A stretch of 64,000 bases of DNA from Pseudomonas ovata (GCF_003131185.1 NZ_QFFU01000009.1:150984-214983); one strand, 5' to 3'; counted from the stretch's first letter, positions 43,865 through 54,621 are shown. Notes: generated from the letters alone by a model not told the origin. Translations and numbers: made by a program.

Positions 43865-44851
43865 TTATCCGTTTTCAGCACAGTTGATGCGGCGCAGGGT
43901 TTGCGAGGGCAACTCGCCGAACAGCTGCCGGTATTCGCCGGAAAAGCGGCTCAGGTGCCAGAAGCCCCAGCGCGCCGCCACCGCCTGCACCGAAGCACCG
44001 GCCCGGTCGGCCAGCAGTTCGCGGCGCACCGCATTGAGGCGCACCGCACGCAGATAGGCCACCGGATTGATGCCCAACGCTTCCTGGAAGCAATACTGCA
44101 ACTTGCGCCGGCTGGCGCCGATGCTGTTGCACAGGTCGAGCATCGAGAAGGGCTGGTCAAGATGGCTGAGCGCGTACGCCTGGGCACGGTCGACCATGCG
44201 CTTGCGGGCGGTGGCATTGAGGGTTTCGGGGTCGTGGGCGACCTGCTCGAGCAGCTGCAGCATGATCGCATCGCGCAGGGCATGACGAATGGATTCGTGC
44301 TTGAGCGGTGAGTGCGCCGCGTCGAAAGCCATCAGGTCATCGAGCAACTGGCGCAGCTCAATGTGTAACCCGCCCTCCTCCAGGCGGTAACAGGTGGGAA
44401 GCGCAGTAATCCGGAATTCACTGTGCTGGCGCTGCAACATGCTCTCAAGCGCCTGGCGATCAACGGCCATGCACAGCAGGTCGATGGGCCCCGGCGTGCG
44501 GATCTGTGGCAAGTCCTCGGCATGGGCGACCAGCAGGCTGGGCGTGCGAATGATGTGCCCGGCGCAGTACACCTCGTCGTGCGATGCCAGTGGCAGGCTG
44601 AAGGCCACCGCCCCTTTCCAGGCCTGGCCACTCTTGATCATGGCCTGATTGGAGCGGTCGCGGACCAGTTGCATCCAGCCGCAACGCAATTCGGTCAGTT
44701 CGCCATCGAAGCGTCCGGGGGTGAGCTGGTCGTAGCGCAACTGCCAGTTGGACAGGTTATGGGCATGCTCATCGATGTCGGATGCCCGCCGGTGAAGAAT
44801 GTCACTGGAGGTGGAAACAGGTTCAAGGCCTGTGCTGCTGAGGGTGTTCAT
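43865..44851 (-). CDS. AraC-family transcriptional regulator
   Basis: This 328-residue regulator has a C-terminal AraC/XylS domain with two helix-turn-helix motifs (FSMLDLCNSIGASRRKLQYC, then VQAVAARWGFWHLSRFSGEY). Its N-terminal effector domain is of the type seen in EutR-like regulators. It is divergent from the AA_synth operon and upstream of the porin, MFS and amidase genes. It probably activates both in response to the pathway substrate. Confidence 0.9.
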   Translation of the reverse strand: MNTLSSTGLEPVSTSSDILHRRASDIDEHAHNLSNWQLRYDQLTPGRFDGELTELRCGWMQLVRDRSNQAMIKSGQAWKGAVAFSLPLASHDEVYCAGHIIRTPSLLVAHAEDLPQIRTPGPIDLLCMAVDRQALESMLQRQHSEFRITALPTCYRLEEGGLHIELRQLLDDLMAFDAAHSPLKHESIRHALRDAIMLQLLEQVAHDPETLNATARKRMVDRAQAYALSHLDQPFSMLDLCNSIGASRRKLQYCFQEALGINPVAYLRAVRLNAVRRELLADRAGASVQAVAARWGFWHLSRFSGEYRQLFGELPSQTLRRINCAENG

Positions 44852-45018
44852 CGCCTGTCACTCCCGACGTAATCGAAAGGCTCAAGGCAAGTTTCGTTCC
44901 CTGCAGCAAGTCAACAGGAGATTTGTGCCGAAAACGGATAGTGGGCCCGATCCAGATTCACGCCAGGCGTATGAGGGTAAGTGCACAGGGATTTTTCAGG
45001 GATCACGAGAGAAAGCAC

Positions 45019-45046
45019 TTGCACGCCCGATCTTATGGTATACCAT
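45019..45046 (+). promoter_or_regulatory. Probable promoter of the AA_synth operon
   Basis: TTGCAC, a 16-base spacer and TACCAT could serve as -35 and -10. The -10 lies inside the palindrome at 45035-45046, so an operator there would repress transcription. The region is the 232-base gap between the AraC gene and the operon. Confidence 0.45.
45035..45046. promoter_or_regulatory. Perfect palindrome ATGGTATACCAT, probable GntR (FCD) operator
   Basis: This is a 12-base self-complementary sequence 38-49 bases upstream of the AA_synth start codon. The core GTATAC with flanking T/G and C/A is the kind of site bound by FadR/FCD-type GntR repressors. Such a regulator is encoded at the end of this gene group (48748-49500). 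Confidence 0.65.
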
Positions 45047-45083
45047 CATACGAAATACAACAGACCACCTTCCGGGAGTCCCC

Positions 45084-45677
45084 ATGAGCTTTGAAATTCG
45101 CAAGATCGTCACCTACACCGAAGAAACCCTGATCGAAGGCGGCAAGGCCACCGACAAGCCGGTGACCATGGTTGGCCTGGCAGCCGTGATCAAGAACCCA
45201 TGGGCCGGCCGTGGTTTTGTTGAAGACCTCAAGCCGGAAATCCGTGCCTGGTGTTCCGACCTCGGTGCCTTGATGGTCGAGCGCCTGACCGCCGCCATCG
45301 GTGGCGCCGACAAGATCGAAGCCTATGGCAAGGCCGCTGTGGTCGGCGCCGACGGCGAGATCGAGCACGCCTCGGCGGTGATCCACACCCTGCGCTTTGG
45401 CAACCATTACCGTGAAGCGGTCAAGGCCAAGAGCTACCTGAGCTTCACCAACAAACGCGGCGGCCCGGGCACCTCGATCCAGATCCCGATGATGAACAAG
45501 GACGACGAAGGCCTGCGTTCGCACTACATCACCCTGGAAATGCAGATCGAAGACGCGCCTCGTGCCGACGAAATCGTCGTGGTCCTGGGGGCTGCCAACG
45601 GGGGTCGCCTGCACCCGCGCATCGGCAACCGTTACATCGACCTGGAAGAACTGGCCGCTGAAAAAGCCGGTCAGTGA
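45084..45677 (+). CDS. AA_synth-family protein (PF06684-like)
   Basis: This 197-residue protein begins MSFEIRKIVTYTEETLIEGG and contains GAANGGRLHPRIGNR. Together these mark the 'amino acid synthesis' family represented by Bordetella BB2672. Its biochemical activity is not established to my knowledge. Members are usually in small catabolic operons with amidase, hydrolase and flavin reductase genes, as here. GGGAG lies just before the ATG. It is the first gene of a four-gene operon. Confidence 0.85.
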   Translation: MSFEIRKIVTYTEETLIEGGKATDKPVTMVGLAAVIKNPWAGRGFVEDLKPEIRAWCSDLGALMVERLTAAIGGADKIEAYGKAAVVGADGEIEHASAVIHTLRFGNHYREAVKAKSYLSFTNKRGGPGTSIQIPMMNKDDEGLRSHYITLEMQIEDAPRADEIVVVLGAANGGRLHPRIGNRYIDLEELAAEKAGQ

Positions 45678-45732
45678 TCCACGCCCGCGCCCATACAAGA
45701 ACGCCCATAAAAAGACTGTGCAGGAGCAATCC

Positions 45733-46566
45733 ATGATTCAGCTCACCGCTGAACGCACCCCGGCCGGCACCAGTTACCTGGAAACCGGCCATGGCCATCC
45801 TGTGGTGTTGATTCACGGGGTGGGACTGAACAAAGAGATGTGGGGCGGCCAGATCGTCGGTCTGGCACCGCACTACCGGGTCATTGCCTATGACATGCTC
45901 GGCCATGGCGCCAGCCCGCGTCCGGACCCGGACGCCGGCCTGCCAGGCTACGCGGCTCAGTTGCTGGAACTGCTCGACCACCTGGGCGTGCCCCACGCCA
46001 CGGTGATCGGCTTTTCCATGGGCGGCCTGGTGGCGCGCGCCTTTGCGCTGCACTATCCGCAGCGCCTGGCGGGGCTGGTGATTCTCAACAGCGTGTTCAA
46101 CCGCACCGCCGAACAGCGCGCCGGAGTGGTCGCACGCACCAGCCAGGCCGCCGAACACGGCCCGGATGCCAACGCCGGTGCCGCGCTGTCGCGCTGGTTC
46201 AGCCGCGAATACCAGGCGGCCAACCCGGCGCAGATCGAAGCGCTGCGCCAACACCTGGCCAGCAACGATCCGCAGGGTTACCTGACCACCTATAAACTGT
46301 TTGCCACACAAGACATGTACCGTGCCGAGGACCTGGGCAGCATCGATGCCCCGACCCTGATCGCCACCGGCGAACTGGACCCCGGCTCGACGCCTGACAT
46401 GGCCCGTCAACTGGCCATGCGCATCAAGGGCGCGGAAGTGGCGATCCTGCCCGAGCAACGGCATATGATGCCGGTCGAGTCGCCGCGCCTGGTCAATCAG
46501 GTACTGCTGGATTTCCTCGACAAGTCCGCCGTCTTACACAATCCGATCAAAGGGGACGTTGCATGA
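45733..46566 (+). CDS. Alpha/beta-fold hydrolase
   Basis: This 277-residue cytosolic hydrolase has VVLIHGVGLNKEMW as the oxyanion region and GFSMGG as the nucleophile elbow. The Asp in GELDPGSTP and the His in EQRHMMPVESP complete the triad. It resembles carboxylesterase or ring-cleavage product hydrolases of catabolic pathways. GGAG precedes the ATG, and its stop overlaps the aldehyde dehydrogenase start as ATGA. Confidence 0.9.
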   Translation: MIQLTAERTPAGTSYLETGHGHPVVLIHGVGLNKEMWGGQIVGLAPHYRVIAYDMLGHGASPRPDPDAGLPGYAAQLLELLDHLGVPHATVIGFSMGGLVARAFALHYPQRLAGLVILNSVFNRTAEQRAGVVARTSQAAEHGPDANAGAALSRWFSREYQAANPAQIEALRQHLASNDPQGYLTTYKLFATQDMYRAEDLGSIDAPTLIATGELDPGSTPDMARQLAMRIKGAEVAILPEQRHMMPVESPRLVNQVLLDFLDKSAVLHNPIKGDVA

Positions 46567-48044
46567 GCCTCACCCGTTTCCAGATGTGCATCGACGGCCA
46601 ATGGGTCGATGCCCTTTCCGGCAAGACTTTCGACAGCCTCAACCCGGCACTGGCCGAGCCTTGGGCACAACTGCCCGATGCCGATGAAGCCGATGTCGAG
46701 CGCGCTGTGCAGTCCGCCCAGAAAGCCTTCGAAAGCCCGGCCTGGCGCGGCCTGACCGCCACGGCGCGAGGCAAGCTGCTGCGTCGCCTGGGCGACCTGA
46801 TTGCTGAAAACAAGGAACACTTGGCCCAGCTCGAAAGCCGTGACAACGGCAAGCTGATCCGCGAGACCCGCGGCCAGGTCGGCTACCTCCCGGAATTTTT
46901 TCACTACACCGCAGGCCTGGCCGACAAGATCGAAGGCGGCACCCTGCCGCTGGACAAGCCCGACCTGTTTGCCTATACCGTGCACGAACCGATGGGCGTG
47001 GTGGCCGGGATCATTCCCTGGAACAGCCCGCTGTACCTGACCGCGATCAAGTTGGCCCCGGCCCTGGCGGCCGGCAACACCATCGTGCTCAAGCCGTCCG
47101 AACACGCCTCGGCGACCATTCTGGAGCTGGCGCGCCTGGCCCTGGAAGCGGGCTTTCCGGCCGGCGTGGTCAACGTGGTCACCGGCTACGGCCCGACCAC
47201 CGGCGCCGCACTGACCCGCCACCCGCTGATCCGCAAGATTGCCTTTACCGGCGGCGCGGCCACGGCCCGCCACGTGGTGCGCAGCAGTGCCGAGAACTTC
47301 GCCAAGCTGTCGCTGGAGCTGGGCGGCAAGTCGCCGAACATCATTTTTGCCGACGCCGACCTGGACAGCGCCGTCAATGGCGTGGTCGCCGGCATCTATG
47401 CCGCGTCCGGCCAGAGCTGCGTGGCCGGTTCCCGCCTGCTGGTGCAGGACGAGATCTTCGATGAGTTTGTCGAGCGCCTGGTCGAGCGGGCCAAACGCAT
47501 CCGCATCGGCAGCCCGCAGGCCGAAGACACCGAGATGGGCCCGATGGCCACTGCCCAGCAACTGGCGGTGGTCGAAGGCCTGGTGGCTGACGCCCTGGCC
47601 GAAGGCGCGCGCCTGCGCCTGGGTGGCAAGCGCCCGCAAACCGCCGAAGCCGGCTGGTTCTACGAGCCGACCCTGTTCGAGTGCGACAGCAACTCGATGA
47701 AGATCATGCAGGAAGAAGTCTTCGGCCCGGTGGCGTCGGTCATCCGCTTCAAGGACGAGGCCGAGGCGCTGGCGATCGCCAACGACTCACAGTTCGGCCT
47801 GGCAGCCGGAATCTGGACCCGTGACCTTGGCCGTGCACACCGGCTCGCTCGCGACGTGCGTTCCGGTATCATCTGGGTCAACACCTACCGCGCGGTGTCA
47901 GCCATGGCACCGATCGGTGGCTTCAAGAACAGTGGCTACGGCCGCGAGAGCGGCATCGATTCGGTGCTGGCCTATACCGAGCTGAAAACGGTGTGGATCA
48001 ACCTCTCGCAAGCCCCGATGCCCGACCCTTTCGTGATGCGTTAA
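46563..48044 (+). CDS. NAD(P)-dependent aldehyde dehydrogenase
   Basis: This 493-residue full-length enzyme has the cofactor-binding stretch IIPWNSPL and the conserved Glu in LELGGKSPN. The catalytic Cys is in SGQSCVAGSR, and EEVFGPVASV lies towards the end. It should oxidise an aldehyde intermediate produced by this pathway. It is translationally coupled to the hydrolase and followed after 14 bases by the flavin reductase gene. Confidence 0.94.
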   Translation: MSLTRFQMCIDGQWVDALSGKTFDSLNPALAEPWAQLPDADEADVERAVQSAQKAFESPAWRGLTATARGKLLRRLGDLIAENKEHLAQLESRDNGKLIRETRGQVGYLPEFFHYTAGLADKIEGGTLPLDKPDLFAYTVHEPMGVVAGIIPWNSPLYLTAIKLAPALAAGNTIVLKPSEHASATILELARLALEAGFPAGVVNVVTGYGPTTGAALTRHPLIRKIAFTGGAATARHVVRSSAENFAKLSLELGGKSPNIIFADADLDSAVNGVVAGIYAASGQSCVAGSRLLVQDEIFDEFVERLVERAKRIRIGSPQAEDTEMGPMATAQQLAVVEGLVADALAEGARLRLGGKRPQTAEAGWFYEPTLFECDSNSMKIMQEEVFGPVASVIRFKDEAEALAIANDSQFGLAAGIWTRDLGRAHRLARDVRSGIIWVNTYRAVSAMAPIGGFKNSGYGRESGIDSVLAYTELKTVWINLSQAPMPDPFVMR

Positions 48045-48058
48045 CCGAGATTGCAGCA

Positions 48059-48544
48059 ATGATCGAACCCGGTATCTACAAAGAAGTCATGGGCTCCTTT
48101 CCCTCGGGCGTGACCATCGTCACGACCCTGGACCCGGAAGGCAACCTGGTCGGTATTACCGCCAGCGCCTTCAGTGCCCTGTCCATTGATCCGGCGTTGG
48201 TGCTGTTCTGCCCCAACTACGCATCGGACACCTACCCGATCCTGCGCGACAGCAAGCGCTTTGCCATTCACCTGCTGTCGGCCGAGCAGACCGCCGAAGC
48301 CTACGCCTTTGCCGGCAAGGGCAAGGATAAGGCCAAGGGTATCGAGTTCACCCTGAGCGAGCTGGGCAACCCGCTGCTGGCCAAGGCCACAGCGATCATC
48401 GAGTGCGAGTTGTGGCGCGAATACGACGGCGGCGACCATGCCATCATCGTCGGCGCCGTGAAGAACCTGATCCTGCCGGAAACACCCGCCACCCCGATGA
48501 TCTATCATCGCGGCAAGCTGGGCGCCCTGCCGGCGATGGTGTAA
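48059..48544 (+). CDS. Flavin reductase (HpaC-like)
   Basis: This 161-residue protein has FPSGVTIVTTLDPEGNLVGITASAF in the translation; the core VTIVTT plus GITASAFSAL is typical of short-chain NAD(P)H:FMN/FAD reductases. These supply reduced flavin to two-component monooxygenases. The start MIEPGIYKEVM was chosen because it gives family length and avoids overlap with the dehydrogenase. No partner monooxygenase gene is present in this operon or nearby. Confidence 0.88.
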   Translation: MIEPGIYKEVMGSFPSGVTIVTTLDPEGNLVGITASAFSALSIDPALVLFCPNYASDTYPILRDSKRFAIHLLSAEQTAEAYAFAGKGKDKAKGIEFTLSELGNPLLAKATAIIECELWREYDGGDHAIIVGAVKNLILPETPATPMIYHRGKLGALPAMV

Positions 48545-48615
48545 GGACCGGCCGGGACAGGCGCCCCGACATGAGGGCGCTTGTTGGTTCGGGGCAAGTG
48601 CGTGATAAACTCGGC

Positions 48616-48650
48616 AAAGGCCCGGGCGCCCCGAGGGTGCCCGGGCCTTT
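48616..48650 (+). terminator. Strong hairpin ending the AA_synth operon
   Basis: AAAGGCCCGGGC and GCCCGGGCCTTT are perfect 12-base arms, extended inward by further pairs including one G-T. They lie 71 bases after the flavin reductase stop. No U-tract follows, so it may attenuate or protect the mRNA end rather than act as a classical intrinsic terminator. Confidence 0.7.
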
Positions 48651-48691
48651 GCATAAGCCCAGTCCACCCCTGGCTGCCTGCGGATATGAGT

Positions 48692-48706
48692 GTTCGTGCC
48701 ACGAAC
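48692..48706. promoter_or_regulatory. Inverted repeat upstream of the GntR gene
   Basis: GTTCGTG-C-CACGAAC is a perfect 7-base inverted repeat around one base, 42-56 bases before the gntR start codon. It is unlike the palindrome at 45035, so it may serve a different regulator. Confidence 0.45.
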
Positions 48707-48747
48707 CGACCCCTGGCCTGCAGTCAACCCCACTCCGAGCCGAACCG

Positions 48748-50065
<1,318 letters not shown>

Positions 50066-50106
50066 CCGGTGCAAGACAACACGCGGCATCGACCAAGGAC
50101 CCGGAC

Positions 50107-50934
50107 ATGAGCAACGCCACCGCCCCTCGCCCCGCCACCCGGCCGTTCTTCTGGCGCGATGCCGAGCTGCCATTCATCGAGGCCCGTTCGGTCGAGGATG
50201 GCCGGCAGGTGTGCTATTCCCGCCACTCGCACACGGTGTTTTCGATTGGCGCGATCACCTCCGGCTGCAGCACCTACCTGCTGGAAAAGTCCACGCTGCG
50301 CATTGGCGAAGGCACCGTGGTGCTGATGAACCCCGGCCAGGTGCATGCCTGCAACCCCATCGACGACCAGCCCTGGTCGTACATCATGCTGTACGTCGAC
50401 CCCACGTGGCTGGCCACCCTGCAGCACGAGCACGAAGGATCAGCGTCTTTCCAGCCGCTGGCACCCTCGCACAGCCATGACCGGGCCCTGTTCGATGGCC
50501 TGCTCGAACTCTATGCCATCTTGATCGACGCCGACGCCAGTGTGTTGCACAAGCACTGTACGGCGGTGGCGTTCTTTGCCCTGATGCAGCGTTTGCTTGG
50601 CAGCGCGACAGCGCTGGACGACAAGCCTGCACCGCGCATCGAGCAGGCAGCCGACTACATCGATACCCACTTCAGCCAGGCGATTCGCCTGGACGACATC
50701 TGCCAGGCGGTGCACCTGTCGCCGTCGTACCTGATCCGGGCCTTCGAACAGCGCTACCACATGACGCCGCATGCCTACCTGCTCAACCGGCGGATCCAGC
50801 AGGCGCATCGGCAGCTCAGGGAAGGCCGGCTGATCGCCGACGTTGCCTGCGACACCGGGTTTGCCGACCAGGCGCATCTGCAGCGCGAGTTCAAGAAGCA
50901 CCTGGCCGCTACCCCGGGTCAGTACCGCCTCTGA
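50107..50934 (+). CDS. AraC-family regulator with cupin-like N domain
   Basis: This 275-residue regulator has an AraC_binding cupin (SRHSHTVFSIGAITSGCSTY, then MNPGQVHACNP) and a C-terminal AraC domain (IRLDDICQAVHLSPSYLIRAF; VACDTGFADQAHLQREFKKH). Such genes are commonly paired with LysE exporters. The LysE gene lies next to it, convergent, so it is the likely target. Confidence 0.92.
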   Translation: MSNATAPRPATRPFFWRDAELPFIEARSVEDGRQVCYSRHSHTVFSIGAITSGCSTYLLEKSTLRIGEGTVVLMNPGQVHACNPIDDQPWSYIMLYVDPTWLATLQHEHEGSASFQPLAPSHSHDRALFDGLLELYAILIDADASVLHKHCTAVAFFALMQRLLGSATALDDKPAPRIEQAADYIDTHFSQAIRLDDICQAVHLSPSYLIRAFEQRYHMTPHAYLLNRRIQQAHRQLREGRLIADVACDTGFADQAHLQREFKKHLAATPGQYRL

Positions 50935-51029
50935 GCCACCAGCAAGTACAACGCGAGCTCGGGCCTGGCACCAGATTGTGGGAGGCTCCTCCCCCAAGAG
51001 CACTTTGACCTTGCCCGGGTGTACCGCCT

Positions 51030-51617
51030 CTACCCCACCAGCAAGTACAACGCACACGCCACCAGCAGCAACGCCATGACCCGGTTGAACAGCCGCACCC
51101 GGGTGGCGCTTTGCAGGTACTGGCTCAGGCGGGCGCCGGCCACGGCCCAGCAGGCCAGTGACAGGTAGCAGACCACCAGGTAGATGGCCGCGAATTGCCA
51201 GATCAGCCGCGGCTGACCGTCGGCGACGAACACCCCCATGCCGGCAATCGACGCCAGCCAGGCCTTGGGGTTGAGCCACTGCATCAGCGCGCCCTGCATG
51301 AAGGTCGGGCGGGCCTGGGCCTGTTCGATGCTCAGGCGACCCTCATCGCCGGCCAGCCTGAACGCCATGTACAACAGGAACACGACCCCGGCCCATTGAA
51401 TCAGGCGGGTCAGGAACGGCCATTGCTGCAGGGTCTCGTTCAGACCGAAGCCGATCAGCACCAGTAACAGGGTGAAACCCAGGGTGGCGCCCAGCACGTG
51501 GCGCAGGCTGGCGCGCAGGCCAAAGCGCACCCCGGCGCTCAGCGCCACGATATTCACCGGCCCCGGCGTGATTGACGACGCCAGTGCAAACGTCGCCATG
51601 GAAATCAAAACGCTCAT
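51030..51617 (-). CDS. LysE-family amino acid exporter
   Basis: This 195-residue inner-membrane protein has six hydrophobic segments. The N terminus MSVLISMATFALASSITPGP and the following VNIVALSAG is the RhtB/LysE signature (TPGP-x-N). It exports an amino acid or derivative. It is convergent with the AraC-type regulator. Confidence 0.9.
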   Translation of the reverse strand: MSVLISMATFALASSITPGPVNIVALSAGVRFGLRASLRHVLGATLGFTLLLVLIGFGLNETLQQWPFLTRLIQWAGVVFLLYMAFRLAGDEGRLSIEQAQARPTFMQGALMQWLNPKAWLASIAGMGVFVADGQPRLIWQFAAIYLVVCYLSLACWAVAGARLSQYLQSATRVRLFNRVMALLLVACALYLLVG

Positions 51618-51828
51618 GTTCCTACCCTCTTGGCTATCGAAATGACAGCGCCAAGGTAGTGCTCGCGCTCCACGGCTGTATTGAAGGAAATTACCCTGAT
51701 CGGTGCCTTGACAGGTCGTGGGCCGATGCAGAAAAAACGCCGGGCTCTTGCTTTTTTACTGTTTCACTCTACAAATGCGAGCTGTGAGGCAGACCATCGC
51801 CATCGTTGTCACTTATCGAGTTCATTGC

Positions 51829-52323
51829 ATGTACAAAGCCATTGTTTTTGCCGTCGCCTGCAGCCTGTCCGGAGCGGCACTGGCCGCTTGCCCGGCCACG
51901 ACCCCGGTCGACACGGCCCGCTGGATCTTCACCCAGCACGCCGATTTCTACGTCAAGGGCAAGGGTGGCCCGCAGTACCTGTCGGCAACGCTGCTGGAAT
52001 GGCTGAAAAAGGATTGGGCCTGCCAGGCCTCGGGCGATCAATGCGCGATTAGCGCCAACCCCTGGACAGATGCGCAGGACGGCAGTGTGCTGGAGCCCAT
52101 CACCTGGAAGACGGTCTCCACCCCCGACCAGCAGGTGGTGGTCGAAATGAATTACGTGCTCGGCTACCCGAACGCGCCCTCCCAACCGGGCGTAGAGCAG
52201 ACCACCCGGTTGTTACTGGCCAAAAGCCCGACCACCCAGTGCTGGATGCTGGACAACGTGCAGGGCCCGGGTGACCGCCCGTTGCTCGAGATCCTGCAGG
52301 AGTTCCCGTACGACGGCGACTGA
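51829..52323 (+). CDS. Secreted protein of unknown function
   Basis: This 164-residue protein has a clear signal peptide (MYKAIVFAVACSLSGAALA, cleavage before ACPATT). The mature part has a few Cys (ACPA, WACQASGDQC, QCWML) that may form disulphides. It contains DTARWIFTQHADFYVKGKGG; I could not assign a family. It is probably periplasmic. It stands alone, convergent with the DUF6555 gene. Confidence 0.75.
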   Translation: MYKAIVFAVACSLSGAALAACPATTPVDTARWIFTQHADFYVKGKGGPQYLSATLLEWLKKDWACQASGDQCAISANPWTDAQDGSVLEPITWKTVSTPDQQVVVEMNYVLGYPNAPSQPGVEQTTRLLLAKSPTTQCWMLDNVQGPGDRPLLEILQEFPYDGD

Positions 52324-52337
52324 CCCAGGCTGGCGCT

Positions 52338-52562
52338 TTATGCCTGGCTCCATTCCACATTGGTAATGCCGAAGTGCTCGGCGTAGGGCTTTGACACCCG
52401 TGGCACGCGCTCCAGACGGTACTTGGGAATGCGTGCCAGGCCTGCATCCACACTTGCATAGTGCCAGGCCTCGGCATTGTCCATGTTGGTGGCACGGATG
52501 TAGAAACTCTTGAAAGCACCGTTCAACAGGTAATCGATTCGATAGTGTTTTTCCTGAGCCAT
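52338..52562 (-). CDS. Small DUF6555-like protein
   Basis: This 74-residue protein begins MAQEKHYRIDYLLNG and contains MDNAEAWHYASVDAGLARIP and GITNVEW, as in small conserved Pseudomonas DUF6555 proteins. Function unknown. The start follows a GGGAGGC-type site. The 247 bases to the norR stop show no gene. Confidence 0.75.
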   Translation of the reverse strand: MAQEKHYRIDYLLNGAFKSFYIRATNMDNAEAWHYASVDAGLARIPKYRLERVPRVSKPYAEHFGITNVEWSQA

Positions 52563-52809
52563 TTACAGCATTGCCTCCCTTATTGATGATCCGGTGCCCT
52601 TTCTGCAAAACAACCTGCCGGGTGAACGAAAAAGTCATTGGCGGCTGCCGTTGATCCACTCAGGACCCAGGCAACGGTCAATCTTTCACTCGCTCGGCAA
52701 CGCCTTGATATTGAAAGGACACTGAGCAATAACGGACATATGGCAGATGTGAAAAATTCCTTATTTTTTCCGGACAGACGCCCGGCGGCATGTCTGGCCC
52801 GGCAGTCTG

Positions 52810-54366
52810 CTAGCGAATGGCCAGCCTTTTGGCCAGGCGACTGAGGTTCGCGCGGTCGACGCCCAGCTCGCGTGCCACCTCGGCCCACTTGCCCTGGTGA
52901 CGTTCCAGCGCCTGCTCGATCAGGCGTCGCTGGAACGCGTCCACCGAGGCCTTGAGCCCCTCGCCTGCGGTCGGCAAAGGGTCGTGCTCGACGTCAGGTG
53001 CCTGTGCCTCGGGCACGATGACAGGCTCGCTGTCCAGGCCCAGCATGGCGGCTTCGACCGTCACCATCCTGGGCCGCTCGGCCGGCGTCACCAATGCCTT
53101 GAGCACCGCCCGGCTGATCAGATGCTCCAGTTCGCGCACATTGCCCGGCCAACGGTAGGCCACCAGCCGCTGCTGCGCCTCGCCGGTCAGGCGCACACTG
53201 CGCAGCCCCATGCGCACGCGGTTCTCTTCCAGGAAAAAGCCGGCCAGCAACAGCACATCACGACCGCGCTCGCGCAGCGGCGGCACCTGAAGCGGGTAGA
53301 CACTCAGGCGGTGATACAGGTCCGCGCGAAAGCGGCCCTGTCGCACTTCCTCGGCCAGGTCGCGGTTGGTGGCGGCGATGATGCGCACATCGACGTGATG
53401 CTCCTGATCCGAGCCCACGCGCTGCAACTGGCCGCTTTGCAACACGCGCAACAGCTTGGACTGCACCGGCAGCGGCAGCTCCCCGACCTCATCGAGAAAC
53501 AGCGTGCCGCCGTCGGCCAGTTCGAACTTGCCGCTGCGCCCGGCCACGGCACCGGAAAAGGCACCGCGCACATGACCGAACAGCTCGCTCTCGACCAGTG
53601 TCTCGGGCAAGGCTGCACAGTTGATGCTGATCAAGGCCTTGTTTGCACGCGGCGAATGCAGGTGGATCGACTCGGCGACCAGCTCCTTGCCCACCCCGGT
53701 CTCGCCGGTGATCAGCACGGTCAGCGGGCTGTTGCCCACCAGGGCGATTTCCTGCTGCAAACGCTTGTGCGTCGGGCTCTGGCCGATCAGTTCGCGCGGT
53801 GCATGGCCGCCGGCGACGCGTTTGTAGACTTCGACCAATTGACGCTGCTCCTCGAACCCGCGCAGCAATTGCTGGATGCGCTCACTGGCCATGACCGTGG
53901 CGGCGGCCAGGCTGGCGAACGCTTGCAGGGTGTCCAGGTCGACGCTGCCAAAGGTGGCGGCATCCAGCGCGTCGAGGGTGATCAGGCCCCAGGGCTGGCC
54001 CTGAATGATCAACGGGCAGCCCAGGCAATCATGGACTTCAAGGGGACCGTGGCCGTCGAGCAGACCGTCATAGGGATCGGGCAGCTCGCAATCGGCGGCG
54101 AACCGCACCGGCTTGTGGCTGTACAGCAGAATCTTCAGGCGCGGGTGCTCGCTGACCCGAAAACGCCGCCCGAGGGTGTCGGCGCTCAGGCCATCGACCG
54201 CCAGCGGCACCAGCACATCCTCTTCGAGCCTGAGCAACGCCACCGCATCGCACGGCAGCAATTGGCGCAGGGAATGCAGCAGCCGCCGATAGCGCTCTTC
54301 GTCAGGCAATTCGCGCGACAGGTCGGCCACCAGCGGTAACAACGAACGCAGCAGAGGGTGAGGCAT
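52810..54366 (-). CDS. norR: NO-responsive sigma54 activator NorR/FhpR
   Basis: This 518-residue activator has a GAF domain in which the residues proposed to hold the NO-sensing iron in E. coli NorR are all present, shifted by one: Arg76, Asp97, Asp100, His112, Cys114 and Asp132. The AAA+ domain has Walker A GETGVGKE (221-228) and Walker B-type FLDEVGE. The sigma54-contacting loop reads GAFSGA (268-273) rather than GAFTGA. A Fis-type helix-turn-helix is at the C terminus ([15 protein letters not shown]). No target gene is adjacent; fhp at 10047 carries three matching sites. Confidence 0.93.
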   Translation of the reverse strand: MPHPLLRSLLPLVADLSRELPDEERYRRLLHSLRQLLPCDAVALLRLEEDVLVPLAVDGLSADTLGRRFRVSEHPRLKILLYSHKPVRFAADCELPDPYDGLLDGHGPLEVHDCLGCPLIIQGQPWGLITLDALDAATFGSVDLDTLQAFASLAAATVMASERIQQLLRGFEEQRQLVEVYKRVAGGHAPRELIGQSPTHKRLQQEIALVGNSPLTVLITGETGVGKELVAESIHLHSPRANKALISINCAALPETLVESELFGHVRGAFSGAVAGRSGKFELADGGTLFLDEVGELPLPVQSKLLRVLQSGQLQRVGSDQEHHVDVRIIAATNRDLAEEVRQGRFRADLYHRLSVYPLQVPPLRERGRDVLLLAGFFLEENRVRMGLRSVRLTGEAQQRLVAYRWPGNVRELEHLISRAVLKALVTPAERPRMVTVEAAMLGLDSEPVIVPEAQAPDVEHDPLPTAGEGLKASVDAFQRRLIEQALERHQGKWAEVARELGVDRANLSRLAKRLAIR

Positions 54367-54450
54367 CAGGGCACCGGGCAGGCAGGAAACATGAAGTCAT
54401 TATGACCTCAACCTGCCTGTCCTGACACGCCCAGGCCTGGTGGGAGGACC

Positions 54451-54601
54451 GTAGGAGCGCGCTTGCCCGCGACCGAGTGCGTAGCGCTCGCAAAATGTGT
54501 CAAACGCTGCAATTTTTTGATTGCAAACACATTCAATATTTCGGAAACGCCACAATTTTACGAGCGCTGCGCACTCGGTCGCGGGCAGAGCGCGCTCCTA
54601 C
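54451..54601. repeat. REP/BIME element 7
   Basis: A 151-base element with arms GTAGGAGCGCGCTTGCCCGC and the complement (AGAGCGCGCTCCTAC at the right). Its interior is AT-rich with AATTTTTTGATTGCAAACAC. It lies between norR and the aldo-keto reductase gene and forms most of the 255-base gap. Confidence 0.9.
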
Positions 54602-54621
54602 GGGGACCAGGCCGTGAGTGG

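Noticed and set aside
48616..48650. Possible riboswitch or leader element for gntR
   Set aside because: It is a single long perfect hairpin directly after the operon end, better explained as a terminator or mRNA 3' end structure. No multi-helix conserved architecture is visible.
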